Positions 10,080-20,762 of a stretch of 64,000 bases of DNA are shown here, piece after piece. The DNA comes from Eurosta solidaginis (Eukaryota; Arthropoda; Insecta; Diptera; Tephritidae), in contig NC_090319.1 in assembly GCF_040869045.1 (NCBI RefSeq), positions 358,997,739 to 359,061,738 on the forward strand, written 5' to 3'. The translations under genes were made by a program, and so were the position numbers. The notes beneath the pieces were generated by a model that was not told the origin of the DNA, did not search any database, and was given only the letters and a program-made list of their open reading frames with translations. Position 1 is the first letter of the stretch. Each line of letters begins with the position of its first letter.

Positions 10080-11300
10080 GCGAAGTCTTTCATGACTGGC
10101 CAGTTCAACCTTCTCCATTAAACCATTTACGTTGCGAGATCTTTTGATTGCTTTGATGACAGTAGGGAAAATTGATATAACTGGTTCCGAGTCCAGGAAT
10201 GCTTGTCACAGCCCCTCCTGGCCATATGGTCACCCGTCTCACTCCTAGGAACTCCCGTGTGGGCCGGAACTTAGAGTACGGTAAGTGCGTTATGTTCGAA
10301 AACATTATTAAGCTGCAATTCACATTGCGTAACCAATTTTTAAGTAGTTAGAAAACAAGGCAATACCTTCAGTGCAGCTGTCATCTCAGAGGAATATACT
10401 CTTTGCCTTTTATCTATTCTCCACCAAATACTCCGTGCCCTAAAGGAGTGCGAATATTTCTGCTTGGTAGAATGAAGCGTACTGTACAATAGAAAAGTGA
10501 AGTTTATCACCATTTTATCACCATCCATTCTTTTGTTCTGTAGATGGCCGTAGGAGCCTCCCCACATGTAAGGACCGAAATCTACCGCGGGTAAAGTACT
10601 GCATTCAGAGCGTACCAGGCATTGTGAAAAAGGGTAACTGATAGCTCTTCTTATTACATCAAATATCAATTACATTCATTATGGTTTCCATCTTCCTGTC
10701 AACTGCTGCAAGAGAAGGGCCTGCAAGAAGACGTCATCTGCATACGATTTTGCCCGTGAAGTGAGTTAATCAGCAAACACCATAGTGGGGACGAAGGTAC
10801 ATAGACCATACTGACTACGCACCATTGAATTAATTTGTTCAGCAGAACTTCTAAAGCAACTCGCCCTGTGGAAAACTTTGTCAGAGTTATCACACTTTGC
10901 TAGCTAGAAAAGATATTTTGAGTGCTATAGGTAGGATACCATCCAACATCAAAAGGGTGTCTAATGGCATCTACATTCGCCACAATTGTGCCAAAAATCT
11001 CTTCCCTCTATAAGGGGAATTGAGTATTTAATCAATGTGAGTCATTACTTGGGAAATGAGACTCGATTCCGCGAAGGAGCCACCAGCCATCCAAAACATT
11101 TCAGCTTTGCTATTGCCAAAGCCTTCGAATTAGACCCCTTTCGAAAAGTGAATAAGTTTCTTATATTCACATTGTGTACAGCGGTAACGATTCAAGTCTA
11201 ACTCAAAATTAGTGTCGAAGGCCCGGTTGAGGGGTTTTCTCGCTTTATATCTCAGCTTTTTTAACTCTTCGTTTAACCAGGGAATATATGTAAGTACGGC
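10080..11300 (-). pseudogene. LINE remnant: linker, reverse transcriptase and RNase H pieces
   Basis: Minus-strand reading from high to low coordinates. Near 11285-11150: WLNEELKKLRYKARKPLNRAF, the linker between endonuclease and reverse transcriptase in jockey/I-type LINEs. Near 10830-10770: SPLWCLLINS, the PLLW-x-LV-N segment of reverse transcriptase. Near 10756-10710: RAKSYADDVFLQAL, with the catalytic YADD at about 10736-10747. Near 10280-10215: VPAHTGVPRSETGDHMARRG, the C-terminal H...D motif of RNase H. Pieces lie in different frames with stops between. Boundaries are approximate and the segment between YADD and RNase H is poorly conserved. Confidence 0.82.
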
Positions 11301-11639
11301 TAAGGACGGAGCGGGAAGAACAAACCGTATACAAACAGTAACTAGGGGCAGGTGGTAAACTACTACTGACTGATAAATATCCTGACGTAATAGTAATTTA
11401 TCTGCACAACATTTGTAATGAGTAGCTCATCTTTAAAATAAGGCAGATCATTGAAATTATTTGCCCATCCCAGCCTTTATTTGAAAAATTATACGTCAAT
11501 TACCACAACGTCCATTAAAAGATGCTAACTGGGTATACAACACTCTTGGGCTATCGCGTATGAGTAACTTCGTTATTTTATTTTGTTTACATTGACACTA
11601 TTGTTTTACTTTTTGCAGTTTGCTTAAACTTAATTTGAC
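11301..11639. other. No gene seen
   Basis: Unassigned DNA between the LINE remnant and the AATTT-rich tract. It may include further unrecognised LINE sequence. Confidence 0.4.
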
Positions 11640-11865
11640 AAGCTGTCATTTAATGAAACTTAATTTAAAAAAAAAAAAGTAGTTTAATTAAGTAAGTAAG
11701 TTTAATTTGATTTAAGTTAATGTAATTAATGAAATTTAATTTAATTTAATATAGTAGTATAATTCGATCAAGTGAGATAAATTAAATTAAGTTAATTTAG
11801 TTTAATTTAATTTAATTTAATTTAACGTAATTTAATTTATTTAATTTTAATTTAATTTTATTTAC
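11640..11865. repeat. (TTTAA)n-rich low-complexity tract, left of the LINE
   Basis: Degenerate TTTAATTTAATTTAAT repeats with AAGTAAGTAAG at about 11692. A matching tract lies at 16012-16330, so the LINE and the Helitron-like fragment sit inside or between two stretches of the same low-complexity DNA. Confidence 0.85.
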
Positions 11866-11972
11866 TTACTTAATTGGCGCTTAACCGTCTAAACGGTTAT
11901 GGCCGTCCAACAAGGCGCGCCAGTCGCCCCTTCGCTCTGCCAACTGGTGCCAATTGGTCACACCAAGGGAGT

Positions 11973-12467
11973 TTAAATCGTTTTCCAACTGGTCCTTCCA
12001 ACGGAGTGGGGCCGCCCTCTATCTCTGCTTCCATAGGCGGGTTCCGATAGAAACACTTTCTTGGCCGGAGCATCATCTTTTATTCGCATAACATGGCTTA
12101 GCCAGCGCAGCCGCCGCGTTTTAATTCGCTGGACTATGTTGATGTCTGCGTATAGCTCGTACAGCTCATCATTAAATCTTCTTCGGTACTCGCCATCGCC
12201 AACACGTAGGGGTCCATAAATCTTTCGAAGAACTTTTCTCTCGAACACTCCCAAAGCCGCTTCATCTGCTGTTGTCATGGTCCATGCTTCTGCCCCATAT
12301 AGCAGGACGGGTACGATAAGTGACTTGTAGAGTATGATTTTCGTTCGCCGAGAGAGAACTTTACTTTTCAATTGCCTACCTAGTCCAAAGTAGCATTTAT
12401 TGGCAAGATTGATTCTTCGCTGGATTTCAGTGCTGATGTTGTTGCTAGTGTTGATGCTGGTTCCCAA
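11973..12467 (-). pseudogene. LINE C-terminal region after the reverse transcriptase
   Basis: The 164-residue frame contains STEIQRRINLANKCYFGL, VPVLLYGAEAWTMTTADE, FERKVLRKIYGPLRVGDGEY and LRWLSHVMRIKDDAPAKKVF, the post-RT thumb/C-terminal segment common in RTE-like insect elements. The frame continues in register to a terminal K-T-I where the 3' UTR begins. It is the same coding segment found inverted in orientation at 33005-33785 and 49866-50600. Confidence 0.88.
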
Positions 12468-12484
12468 ATAAACGAAGTCTTTTA

Positions 12485-13340
12485 CTATTTCGAAATTATG
12501 GCTGCCAATAGTAGCGTGGTTGCCAAGGCACTTATATGCGCTGACTCTTTGCTCGATGACAGCAGGTACTTCGTTTTGTCCTCATTCACTATCAAGCCCA
12601 TCTTTACCGTTTCCTTTTCCAGTTTGGAGTAAGCAGAACTAACAGCGCGGGTGTTTAGGCCGATGATATTAATGTCATCAGCATATGCCAGTAATTGCAC
12701 GCTTTTATAGAATATTGTTCTAGTGCGGTTAAGTTCTGCAGCTAGTATAATTTTCTCCAGCATCAAATTAAAGAAATCGCACGATAGGAGGTCACCCTGT
12801 CTGAAACCGCGTTTAGTTTCGAACGGCTCGGAGAGGTCCTTCCCAATTCTGACTAAGCTGATGGTGTTGCTCAACGTCATTTTGCACAGCCGTATAAGTT
12901 TTGCGTGGAAACCAAATTCAGGTATAGCGGCATATAGGCAGCTCCTTTTCGTGCTGTCGAAGACGGCTATAAAATCGACGAAGAGGTGATGTGTGTCGAT
13001 TCTCTTTTAACGGGGTTTTTCCAAGATTTAGCGCATTGTGAAAATCTGGTCGATGGTAGATTTACTAGGTCTGATGCCGCACTGATAAGGTTCAATCGGC
13101 CGGTTCACGGTGGGCTTCAATCTTTCGCACAATACACTTGAAAGGACCTTATATGCGATATTAAGAAGACTGATTCCACGACAGTTGGTGTATTTTGCAG
13201 TATCCCCCTTCTTGTGGACTGGGCAAAGAACACTTAGATCGTCGGGCATGCACCCGTCCGCCCATATTTTACGAAGAAGCTGCTGCATGCGCCTTACCAA
13301 CTCCTCGCCGCCGTACTTGAATAGCTCCGCAGGCATCAGC
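12485..13340 (-). pseudogene. LINE reverse transcriptase domain
   Basis: In order: CPVHKKGDTAKYTNCRGISL (RT block 1-2), CGIRPSKSTIDQIFTMR (block 3), then after a frame break GFRQGDLLSCDFFNLML (block B), LLAYADDINIIGL (catalytic block C, YADD present), and GLIVNEDKTKYLLSS (block D). Order and spacing fit the palm of non-LTR reverse transcriptases. The frame changes between 13028 and 12880, so the enzyme could not be made. The plus-strand frames here are shadows. Confidence 0.92.
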
Positions 13341-13842
13341 GCCCACGGTCTTGCTATTTTTCAATCTGGTTATTGCTATTCTAACTTCGTCATAATCGGG
13401 CGGGGGATATATATTCCATATTCATCGATTGCGGGATCAGGTTCATCATCTCTGCGCGGTAAATCGCTGCCTCCATTTAGGAGAGCAGAGAAGTGTTCCC
13501 TCCATAATCTAAGCACTCTCTGGACATCAGTTACAAGGTCGCCGTTTTCGTTCCTACAGGAGTTTGCCCGGTCTTAAAACCTTCCGTCTGTCGCCGTATT
13601 TTTTGGTAAAATTTTCGGACGTTATTCCTGGTGGCTAGCAGCTCAAGCTCCTTGCACTCACGCCTCTCTACTTCTACTTTTTTCTTCCTGAAAAGGCGTA
13701 TCGCTTCCCTTTTCAACTCCCGATAGCGTCCAAACACTCCTCTTGTTGCACTCGCTTTTAACGTAGCCCTGTAGGCAGCGTCTTTTCTTTCGATTGCAAC
13801 GCGGCATTCTTCATCGTACCAGTTGTTTTTTCGTGGCCGCCG

Positions 13843-14750
13843 TTAACAAATTTTTTCTCCGGCTGCAGTACGAAGTGCTTTAGAGATATGGTCCCACTGC
13901 TCCTGCATTCCTTCAGGCTGAGTTGTGCTCTCAGAGAGCAGGTGTGAGAGTCGAGTGGCGAAATCATTGGCAGTCTGTTGTGATTGAAGCTTTTCGGCGT
14001 CTAGCTTTCCATGTGTTTTTTGTTCCATGGTTTTAGCCGCTCTGAGGCGGGTGCGTATTTTGGCTGCAACGAGATAATGGTCCGAGTCGCCGTTAGGTCC
14101 TCGGAACGTGCGCACATCTAAAACACTGGAGGCATACCGTCCGTCTATCACAACGTCATCGATCTGATTGCGAGTATTTCGATCAGAAGACAGCCATGTA
14201 GCTTGATGTATCTTTTTATGCATGAACCTAGTGCTGGATATGACCATGTTTCGAGCACCGGCAAAGTCAATCAGCCTCAGTCCGTAAGAAGAAGTTTCAT
14301 TGTGTAGGCTGAACTTTCCGACTGTAGGGTCAAAAACAACTTCTTTGCCCGCCCTGGCGTTAAAGTCGCCAAGCACGTCTTTTATATCATGATGGGGGCA
14401 GCGCTCCTATGTGCTTTCTAATTGTTCATAAAAAGTGTCTTTCACCTCATCGTCTTTCTCTTCTGTCGGCGCATGGGCGCAGATGAATGATATATTAAAA
14501 AATTTTGCTTTTATTCGGATAGCGGCGAGATACTCGTCCACAGGCGTGAAAGCCAAAACTTGGCGACAAAGTCTCTCTCCCACCACAAATCCGACGCCGA
14601 AACTGCGCTTATTCGTATGGCCACTCCAATTGATGTCACAATTTTTGATCTTCTTTCTTCCTTGCTTCGTTCAACGCAGCCGGGCATCTGCACGAATCCC
14701 ATTCAGGGAGCGGACGTTCCAGGTGTATGCCCTCAATTCATTGTCCTTCA
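13843..14750 (-). pseudogene. LINE apurinic-like endonuclease domain
   Basis: Begins with the N-terminal motif TWNVRSLN near 14740, then GVGFVVGERLCRQVLAFTP, FICAHAPTEEKDDEVKDTFY, the catalytic-loop VLGDFNARAGKE, WLSSDRNTRNQIDDVVIDG and, near 14100, GDSDHYLVAAKIRTRL with the catalytic SDH. This enzyme nicks the target so that the 3' hydroxyl primes reverse transcription. A frame change separates the first 30 residues from the rest, a stop lies before GDFNA, and a piece after TWNVRSLN containing the early metal-binding Glu seems deleted. The 177-residue open segment 13843-14376 is the best preserved part. Confidence 0.88.
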
Positions 14751-15179
14751 AACGGAGTGTATTTATCCGAGGCTTGTTGGTATATTTCATTGGAGTATGG
14801 TTTTTCGTGGCGGGTCCCAAGCCCTGCGCACAAGCCGCTCAGCGGGGGTGAAAATATTACTTGCACGTTTATATAGCGAGCCGCTTGCTCCAAGACAGAC
14901 GCCGAGAGGTGTACAGACGCTGCCGATGAGATCTCCCAGGCTAGTCCTTAAACCGATTACGTCAGAGTGGCGTAGCCAGGTTTTCGCCTTCTTACATTAG
15001 CTCAAAAACATCCGTTTAGCGGCTACCCAGAGAATACTTGGACGCAAGCGACCGGCAGCAGTGAGCTGCTTGAACCGCATGCAAAAGAATCGCTCTGGCC
15101 ATTCCCAGGTGAATGGCGGTCGGAAGCTTTCCCCACTTTCGTGGACTTCTACACACGGCTCCACCCTCCTTAATCTTAT

Positions 15180-16011
15180 AACTTTAAACGAGCAATTCTT
15201 GTTTGTTTGTATAGCCGAACGATCTCGGGAACGGCTCAACCGATTTAAATGAAATTTGGCACAGAGATAATGTATCACCTTCTAAGACTTTCTACCTAGG
15301 TGTTGCCACTCAGAATGTTTCACAAGGTTGCCACCTATTCGAAATTAAAAAAAAATTGTATGAGATATGCCGATGTGGGTATCAAACGAAAGGTATTTCA
15401 CTCCGCATTACAATAGGGACATTTTTGAGTAGGGTTGCCACCTTTTCGAAAAAAAAAATTGCATGAGATATGCCGATATGGGTATCAAACGTAAGGTATT
15501 TCACTCCGCATTACAATGGGGACATTTTTGAGTAGGGTTGCCATTTAGGATTGCCACCTTTTCGACATAAAAAAAAATTGCGTGAGATATGCCGATATGG
15601 GTATCAAACGAAAGGTGTTTTACTCCGCATTACAATAGGGACATTTTTGAGAAGGGCTGCCATTTAGGGTTGCCACCTATTCGAAATTAAAAAAATTGCA
15701 TCAGATATGCCGGAATGGGTATCAAACGAAAGCTATTTCACTCCACATCACAATAGGGACATTTTTGAGTAGGGTTGCCATTTAGGGTTGGGGTAGTTAG
15801 ACGAAATAGTACTCTACTTACTCATATTCTATTAAAGCTTTAAAGGAGAACATTAAAGTTAAAAATCTGCGTAAAAAATCTTACACATTGTTCGACTTAA
15901 TTTTAAATAATTTTCTTTTAAATGAATATTTGCAATTTCTCACAGATTACTATTAGAAAGATTTCTCAGCACAATGAAACGTTGCCGAGCAAAGCTCGCT
16001 CGCCCAGGTAC
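15180..16011 (+). mobile_element. Helitron-like fragment with ~118-bp internal tandem repeats
   Basis: Starts near 'TGTTTGTTTGTATAGCC' and 'AACGGCTCAACCGATTTAAA TGAAATTTGGCACAGA'-type text, shared with the Helitron at 24.6 kb. Then four tandem units around 'GAGATATGCCGATGTGGGTA' at about 15362, 15465, 15584 and 15702 (spacing 103-119 bp). The right end holds a hairpin CGAGC-AAA-GCTCG (15985-15997) followed by CCCAGGTAC. The hairpin near the 3' end is Helitron-like, but the last bases are not CTAG, so the assignment is tentative. Confidence 0.65.
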
Positions 16012-16330
16012 TTTTATTTAATTTACTTAAATTTATTTTATTTTCATTTTATTTAATTTAATTTATTTTATTTAAATTTAACTTAATACAATTCAGGTTT
16101 ATTCCATTTTGTTTAATTTAACTTAATTTAGTTTCGATTTAAATTTTAATCCATTTAGATTGATTTAATTTAATTTAATTTAGTTTAATTTAATTTAATT
16201 TAATTTAATTAGTTTAATTTAATTTAAAAAAAATGATACTCTGGCCCAAAATCACTAATAAATTAATTAATTTAATTTAGTTTAATTTAATTTATTTTAT
16301 TTTATTTGATCGAATTCGACTACTATATTT
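16012..16330. repeat. (TTTAA)n-rich low-complexity tract, right side
   Basis: Degenerate TTTAATTTAATTTAATT repeats, the counterpart of 11640-11865. Confidence 0.85.
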
Positions 16331-17110
16331 TTAGGTACGTACGATCAGCTTTTATTTGTTCGCATTTCAGGTTTTTTTATAAAACTACTTTTCTTTCTTT
16401 CACCCGGAATCTGGCACTTTTATTACGCTAATAAAACTTCACAGTAATTCCATTTAATTAGTTGGTTGCAGTTTCATTTAGCTGTTTCTTATTGTAGTTG
16501 GCGCCCATTGCCCTATTCGACTTGAATTATGGTTGAATTTACGAAATTAGTTTGGAATGCAGCTATAAAATTACCTTAGAAGAGGTTAAAACTTATTTGA
16601 TGGGCTAAGGTTACGGTGGGCAAGAGCTGTTGCACCTTTGGTGTTAGAAGAAATTTGGAAGGATAAATTTACTTGTTTACATATTAGCGATGACAATTCT
16701 TTATTCTTTGGAAATACCGGTACTTTCAAAATGTGCAGTATTAAGACTATAAACTCTAGACGTGCATATAATTGCAAAAAAATGCCAAAATTTTGTTTCG
16801 GAAGCTTCTGCAATATAATTGAAAAAATTGTTTTTAAACATGATTTTTCTGCTCACACCAAACATAATTTTGTTAATAGAAAGACCAGGAATAGTGTTCT
16901 GAATACATGTATTGAAAATTGGTCTGCTTGTGATTTCGGGATTTTGAGTACTTACGGGACTGCGTTGGCATCCCTTAGTCAAAATGCATGAAACAACAGC
17001 AGGCTGTGGTTTGAAATTGGGGGAAAGACGCGGCAAAGTTTTACAAGGAAACAATAAATTTTTAAAGTAAATCCGACTTTCAATTTACTTACGACCGTTA
17101 AACGTGTTCG
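16331..17110. other. No gene recognised
   Basis: Two 117-residue frames overlap antisense at 16638-17054, but neither shows a recognisable motif or a codon pattern that distinguishes it from chance. I do not call a gene here. Confidence 0.45.
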
Positions 17111-17118
17111 GACGGAAG

Positions 17119-17783
17119 TAGAGTTGTGCTTTTTCGTTCATTTCAGAGATTCGAATCTTTCGTTCTTTTTCTGATGAACGAACAAGTTGTTCTTTTTGTT
17201 CATCTGTTCTTTTTTTTTCAAGCAAATTTGATCACTGCTCCTCCACCCGCGAAAAAAGCCAACAAGTATAGATGGGTGTGTGTATGCGGCAATGCTTTGT
17301 GTAGGTATATTTAAATGTGTTACGAATAAATAAGTTAATATATATATCTATAATTAACTTAAAAAAGCTACAAATTTCGGAAGATCCCGGAAATTGAAAG
17401 AATACAGACACAAATTGTAAATATGAACTTTTCAAGCTTAATAAATGTAATAATTAGTTTCTTACAAAACATGTTTTTCATAAATAGTCCATACATATAT
17501 TGGTGTAGCAGTGCCACACACAAAGATGACCACACATATATATCTTTAGTGTAAGTGGAATCATCGACATTCGTGCTCACTGTGAATTTCTGCGTATGTA
17601 TGTATGAATTTACGTATGTATGTTCGCGAACGAGATGAGAGAAAGAATAACATTAGATAAAACGAACTAAAAGAACAAATGAACTAAAAGAACAAATAGA
17701 ACCGAAATCGAAGATCTAGTTCACTTGTTCAGTTGAAAGACCCGGTCAATTGAACAAGTTCAGAACGAAACGACCCAACTCTA
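17119..17783. mobile_element. Non-autonomous hAT element (MITE) with 8-bp target duplication
   Basis: Terminal inverted repeats TAGAGTTG (17119) and CAACTCTA (ending 17783), extended imperfectly by T/C-rich sequence into TTTCGTTC. A perfect 8-bp direct repeat GACGGAAG flanks it (17111-17118 and 17784-17791). Eight-base duplications and TAGAGTTG-like ends fit hAT. The interior is rich in subterminal GAACAA/TTGTTC and AAGAACAAAT motifs and has no transposase. 665 bp. Confidence 0.88.
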
Positions 17784-17898
17784 GACGGAAGAAAAAAAAA
17801 AATGAAATTGTAAAAGAATGCATCATTGCATACAAGAGAACCAAAATAGCATCGGAAATGAACACCGACAAATGTAAAGTCAATATATATATGTGTGT

Positions 17899-18871
17899 AC
17901 ACTCAGAGAAAAAATCGTTCTGAAACGAACGAAACAAGTTCAAAATTAAGAACATTCGTTGACAAAAGTCTGTTAAGTACGTGTTTTCTTAACTCGTGAC
18001 CGATTTTTGTGACCACTTTGGTATTGATGTGTGAACCTTCTGTGCTCATTTCAAGCACTACTTGGGCTTGATTTAAGATTTTTCGTTCTCACGCTTCGAG
18101 AACTATTTCTGGTTGATTTAACATTTTTCGGTCTCAATTCAAGAACGGTTTGTGCTTGATATTTGGGGGGAGTGAGGAAGGTAATTTTTTTTAAGTAGTA
18201 CCCATTTATTTATATTTTTATTAATAAATAATTTTTTTGTCATTAATAAAAAATATTAACGACAAAAGAAATTATTATTAAAACTCAAAAATATTAGAAA
18301 AAACGCATAATATGCATTTTCTCATATATTTCTCTTATTGAGAAATTGTTCTTTTATGATGATGCAATCTGAATATATATTTAAAACATTGGAGAACAAG
18401 ATTGAGAATTACCTGTGCATATGTGAATGGAACTCAGCGAAAAATAAGAGTTAAAAAATAGAATTTAAAAACATTGTTTTGAAAAACTTCAGAGCTTGGC
18501 GGTGATCGAACTCGAGCCCCACGATTACAACCGCAACATCGTAGCCGCTGGGCCACTTCAACTGGTTGAAAGCTTGTGCCAAATGTTGTATTTAACATTG
18601 TAGTACACACGAATTATACCGTTTCTTTTTTCTTGAACTTACTTTTAAGAACATTGTTCTTAATTTAAGAACATTTTCTCATTCATAGAACATTTGTTCA
18701 TATTTTAAGACCAGCCGTTCTCCTTTCAAGAAAATGGTTGTCAGTTCAAGAACAAGATTGTTGTTTTGAGAACAGGTCGTTCGTCTTTCAAGAACAAAAA
18801 AATTAAGAACATCAAAAGCTTGAATTGAGTCCGGTGGTGCTGGATTTTAGAACGGCGTTTTTACTGAGTGT
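17899..18871. mobile_element. Inverted-repeat element with TTCAAGAAC-rich interior
   Basis: ACACTCAG at 17899 is mirrored by CTGAGTGT ending at 18871; similarity continues through AAAAA and CGTTCT for about 28 bp. The interior repeats AAGAAC/GTTCTT motifs many times. Flanks (ATGTGTGT and ATGTATAA) do not make a clean target duplication, so superfamily is unknown. 973 bp, no coding capacity seen. It lies about 100 bp from the hAT MITE, which has similar GAAC-rich text. Confidence 0.6.
18490..18575 (-). pseudogene. tRNA-like sequence (A- and B-box-like), no cloverleaf
   Basis: On the minus strand: GTGGCCCAGCGGCTACG resembles an A box and GAGTTCGATCACC a B box, with spacing close to a tRNA gene and a TTGTAAT block where an anticodon loop would be. 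The acceptor and T stems do not pair, so it is a decayed tRNA or the head of an old SINE inside the 17899-18871 element. Confidence 0.4.
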
Positions 18872-19414
18872 ATGTATAAAATAATTAAAGGATGAGCAAA
18901 AGCAGGCACACACACTTAGATCCAGTTGAGAAGAAATGCTTGTGGTCTTGGATGATTTTATTATTCACACCGAATCAATTGTGCACATAAATTATGCATA
19001 TTTTGCGAAGGAAAATTGAAAAACAATTAATTACATTTGTTGCACGTGCCACCATAAAAAAGCCATTCGGTGAAAGATTAATGCAGCCAAAAAGCATTTG
19101 GGGAATCCATAGTTGAGCATTGGATACTTTTAGGCAATAAATTTAAATGGGCCAGAGCTAAATTGGAATGAAATGTTAAAGGTAGTATGTAGCACAAATG
19201 TAGGTGGAAAAGGTAGAGTAAGGTAAAGTAAATAAGATGATAAATCAAAGTAAACAGGTAAAAGAATTGGAAATGAATACAAACACAATTAAATATTTCC
19301 TTTTGCTTCCTCTACAAATTTTATTGTCTGCGCGCATAAAAAAGTGTGCTGCCTCAAATGAAGCTACTTACATGTTATGAATTTCCTTAGATATGCTGAC
19401 ATCCAGCGATAGCT
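18872..19414. other. No gene seen
   Basis: Unassigned AT-rich DNA with GGTAAAGTA-like short repeats near 19205-19260. Confidence 0.4.
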
Positions 19415-20270
19415 AGATTGTTTGATTGGTGCTTAACCGTTTAACCGGGCTTGACCGTCCCACAAAGCGCGCCAGTTGCTTATTCAATACACTACCTGGT
19501 GTTAATTAGAAACGCCAAGGGAACTCAAATCTCGTTCCACCTGGCCCTTTCAAGGGATTTAGGCCTTCCCATTGCCTATTATGCTTTGGGCGGGTGCCGA
19601 TAAGAATAACTCTTATGCCGGAGCATCTTCTTTTATTCGCAAAACTTGGCCTAGCCGGGTACGCTGGCTGCAGTTGTACATCAAGAAAACGTGGCTTTGG
19701 TCTAGTCTTTTTGCCAACAGGTCGATCATCGCAGGAGTGTGGGTTAGTATTGATTTTTCTCCGGTAATCGGTGTCAATAAAGCACAGCGAACTTATAGAG
19801 TTTGAGTTTCGTTTACAAAGAGAGGGCGTTACTCGGTAGAAAGTAGCGTTTCTTGGCAAAAATGATTCTCTGCTGGGTTTCTAAGCTGAAGTTTTTTTTT
19901 GGTTAAAGCTGATTACCAGAAAAATGAACAGCAGTGACGTAGTTACCAAGACACAAATGCGATGCCCCTTTGGTTAATGACAGCAGATACTTCGTTTAGT
20001 ACCCATATTTTCCGTTTTTGCCCTGTTTGGAGCAGGACTCGTAAGATATTTTTACAGAGCGGCTAAGTTCGGCAGTTTGTTTAACATTCTTCGGCACCAT
20101 TTTCGGGATCTCCTTCTCTGGTACATAGTTTAGTTTCGAGGAAGCAGTTTGGCAACACTTTTTCGAGCTGTCAATCTCGGCTTTAATATCGAAGGAGAGG
20201 TGATCTATGTCAATGCTTTTATCGCGGGTTTTTCTCAAGGCTTGGCTCAATGCGAAAAAAATATGTAAGC
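19415..20270 (-). mobile_element. Degenerate 3' fragment of the RTE-like LINE
   Basis: Plus-strand text 'TTGGTGCTTAACCGTTTAAC' then GCGCGCCAGTTGC, 'GCCGGAGCATCTTCTTTTAT' and further segments follow 11880-12600 of the main copy in order. Coding is destroyed by many stops and small indels; the 117-residue minus frame at 19506-19859 is not the protein frame of the family. Older than the 11.9-kb copy by its divergence. Confidence 0.75.
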
Positions 20271-20760
20271 AAACAATACTTGTCGCTTCCCAGTTCTTAC
20301 TTACATAACTTGAATAAGAACATCTAAACGCGCAAGAAATGTACTGAATTAAATTCGAAAATTATAAATTTTATTTTAATTATCCCAATTTTTGAACCTT
20401 TTTACAATTATCTTAAGATCCTGACTAAAAATTCAGAATCAGCGCCAAAAATACATATAGTAGGTACATGGGCCTAGTTAAAGGTATAGACCATTTTTTT
20501 GTGGCACTGTTTTAATGCAGAATAAGAGTAGTGGTGTGGTTACATAGAAAACGAGTACAAAGGAAACCCCATCAATTCAGTGCTGCATTAATGAACTTTT
20601 TAAATAAAGTGAGCAAATGAATAGCACGTAAAGTTAACTCTTTTATCTCTTTTATTAAAGTTCCAAGGTATTTTGTTTGCCAAGTTATGTCAGTGGTAAA
20701 TGGAAGATACTTAGTCCTAACCCTATGTTAAAATTAAAAGTAATATAATACATGCAGGGC
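20271..20760. other. No gene seen
   Basis: Unassigned DNA between LINE fragment and family B. Confidence 0.4.
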
Positions 20761-20762
20761 AT

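Larger units (their letters stand above)
11866..15170 (-). mobile_element. Near full-length LINE, RTE-like (endonuclease + reverse transcriptase)
   Basis: About 3.3 kb, read on the minus strand: GC-rich 5' leader, endonuclease (about 14750-13850), linker (13737-13531), reverse transcriptase (13336-12485), C-terminal region (12467-11973), then a 3' end with the palindrome ACCGTTTAGACGGTTAAGCG and a tail AAGTAAGTAAATAAA. A short tandem-repeat tail and a single endonuclease/RT protein beginning near TWNVRSLN are typical of RTE-type elements; no gag-like first frame is seen. Several stops and frameshifts make it inactive. Fragments of the same family are at 19415, 33005, 33166, 35458 and 49866. 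Ends are approximate; no target duplication could be fixed because the flanks are low-complexity. Confidence 0.9.

Noticed and set aside
13110..13577. 155-residue plus-strand frame across the LINE
   Set aside because: Antisense shadow of the reverse transcriptase and linker coding region.
14435..15000. 138- and 146-residue plus-strand frames
   Set aside because: Antisense shadows of the LINE endonuclease and 5' leader.
16638..17054. Pair of 117-residue antisense-overlapping frames
   Set aside because: Neither strand shows a motif or repeat relation; mutual overlap makes both doubtful.
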